NCBI RefSeq assembly: GCF_004340785.1
Contig: NZ_SLXS01000002.1
Span: forward strand, 620,001 to 684,000
Source: Tumebacillus sp. BK434
GTDB taxonomy: Bacteria > Bacillota > Bacilli > Tumebacillales > Tumebacillaceae
Reading direction: 5' to 3'
Length of the DNA stretch: 64,000 bases
Made by a program: the position numbers and the translations under genes. The notes under the pieces are model-generated. The model was not told the origin of the DNA. It worked only from the letters and a program-made list of their open reading frames with translations, and did not search any database. Positions 63,827-64,000 of this stretch are shown piece after piece (within the stretch, counting starts at the first letter, position 1; every line of letters begins with the position of its first letter).

Positions 63827-64000
63827 AACCGCACAGGTTGATGGAATACAAGGGGTCCTGTCTGGATACAGGAAGCCGGGTATCGCATACGCCTGCGGGT
63901 TCTGGAGGAACTTCGGTGCTCTTCTGCATGAAGAGCAGCACGGAAGTTGTTCGGGAATCCGCAGGCGTTTTGTTTTTCCCAGGAGACGAGGAGGAGAACA
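63827..64000 (+). promoter_or_regulatory. Structured leader with terminator for a gene beyond the window
   Basis: After DUF2294 come AACC-GCACA-GGTT, TCCTGT/ACAGGA (63855-63872 region) with GCCGGG after it, then a long terminator hairpin CGCCTGCGG/CCGCAGGCG (63890-63898, 63959-63967) enclosing GTGCTCTTC/GAAGAGC-type arms and followed by TTTTGTTTTT. A strong ribosome binding site (GAGGAGGAG) ends the window, so a start codon must lie just outside. This is the layout of a riboswitch or attenuator. I could not assign a class. Confidence 0.6.
63890..63977 (+). terminator. Leader terminator at the window end
   Basis: Perfect 9-bp outer stem with a long inner hairpin, then TTTTGTTTTT. Confidence 0.75.

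Overview
The window looks like chromosomal DNA from a GC-rich, endospore-forming member of the Bacillales. The block yerC-pcrB-pcrA-ligA and the block gatC-gatA-gatB-dagK-(cyclodeaminase)-rlmCD follow the gene order around yerC and yerQ/yefA in Bacillus. Spo0M, AdaA, a YkqA-like protein, thioredoxin-type ArsC and strong AGGAGG ribosome binding sites agree. The high GC content with many TTG/GTG starts would suit an Alicyclobacillaceae-type organism such as Tumebacillus; that last step is inference and cannot be proved from this window.

Layout. 1-14.6 kb is core: the end of an Lhr-like helicase, yerC, pcrB, three tRNA-Pro genes, rseP, a kinase-HD fusion, pcrA, an inserted ribBA, ligA, a TlpA/ResA-like lipoprotein, murA, an IreB-like gene and a TagO/WecA-type transferase. 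14.9-31.4 kb holds single-gene and short operons: nitronate monooxygenase, azoreductase with a divergent XRE-cupin regulator, a potassium channel, a GGDEF-EAL protein, SelO, AdaA with a DUF1801 protein, a drug-type MFS exporter, a metallo-beta-lactamase-fold hydrolase and a collagen-like surface protein. 31.5-36.0 kb is a light and vitamin B12 neighbourhood: a CarH/LitR-like MerR-B12 photoreceptor, a CrtI-like oxidoreductase, a YbgA-like protein, then divergent bluB and cobA. 37.2-43.5 kb is the gat operon and rlmCD.

43.5-59 kb is an accessory stretch whose sequence looks visibly less GC-rich. It begins with an Lsa-type ABC-F ribosome-protection gene behind a complete transcription-attenuation leader, followed by a Cfr-type 23S rRNA methyltransferase. 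Then come a two-component system, a DUF6220 membrane protein, a membrane-anchored serine hydrolase, an M4 metalloprotease and an arsenic cluster (arsB, arsC, arsR, an ArsN1-like acetyltransferase, a second arsR, arsI). 59-64 kb returns to ordinary genes (MerR, Spo0M, cation diffusion facilitator, EcsC, DUF2294) but carries a c-di-AMP (ydaO/yuaA) riboswitch and two further structured leaders, the last of which belongs to a gene just beyond the window.

The most interesting parts are the ABC-F leader with its mutually exclusive hairpins and start-stop-like upstream ORF, the ABC-F/Cfr pair beside rlmCD, the CarH-CrtI-YbgA module with 11-bp spaced direct repeats next to B12-synthesis genes, the organoarsenical set with three identical-type operators, and the unassigned leaders around DUF2294.
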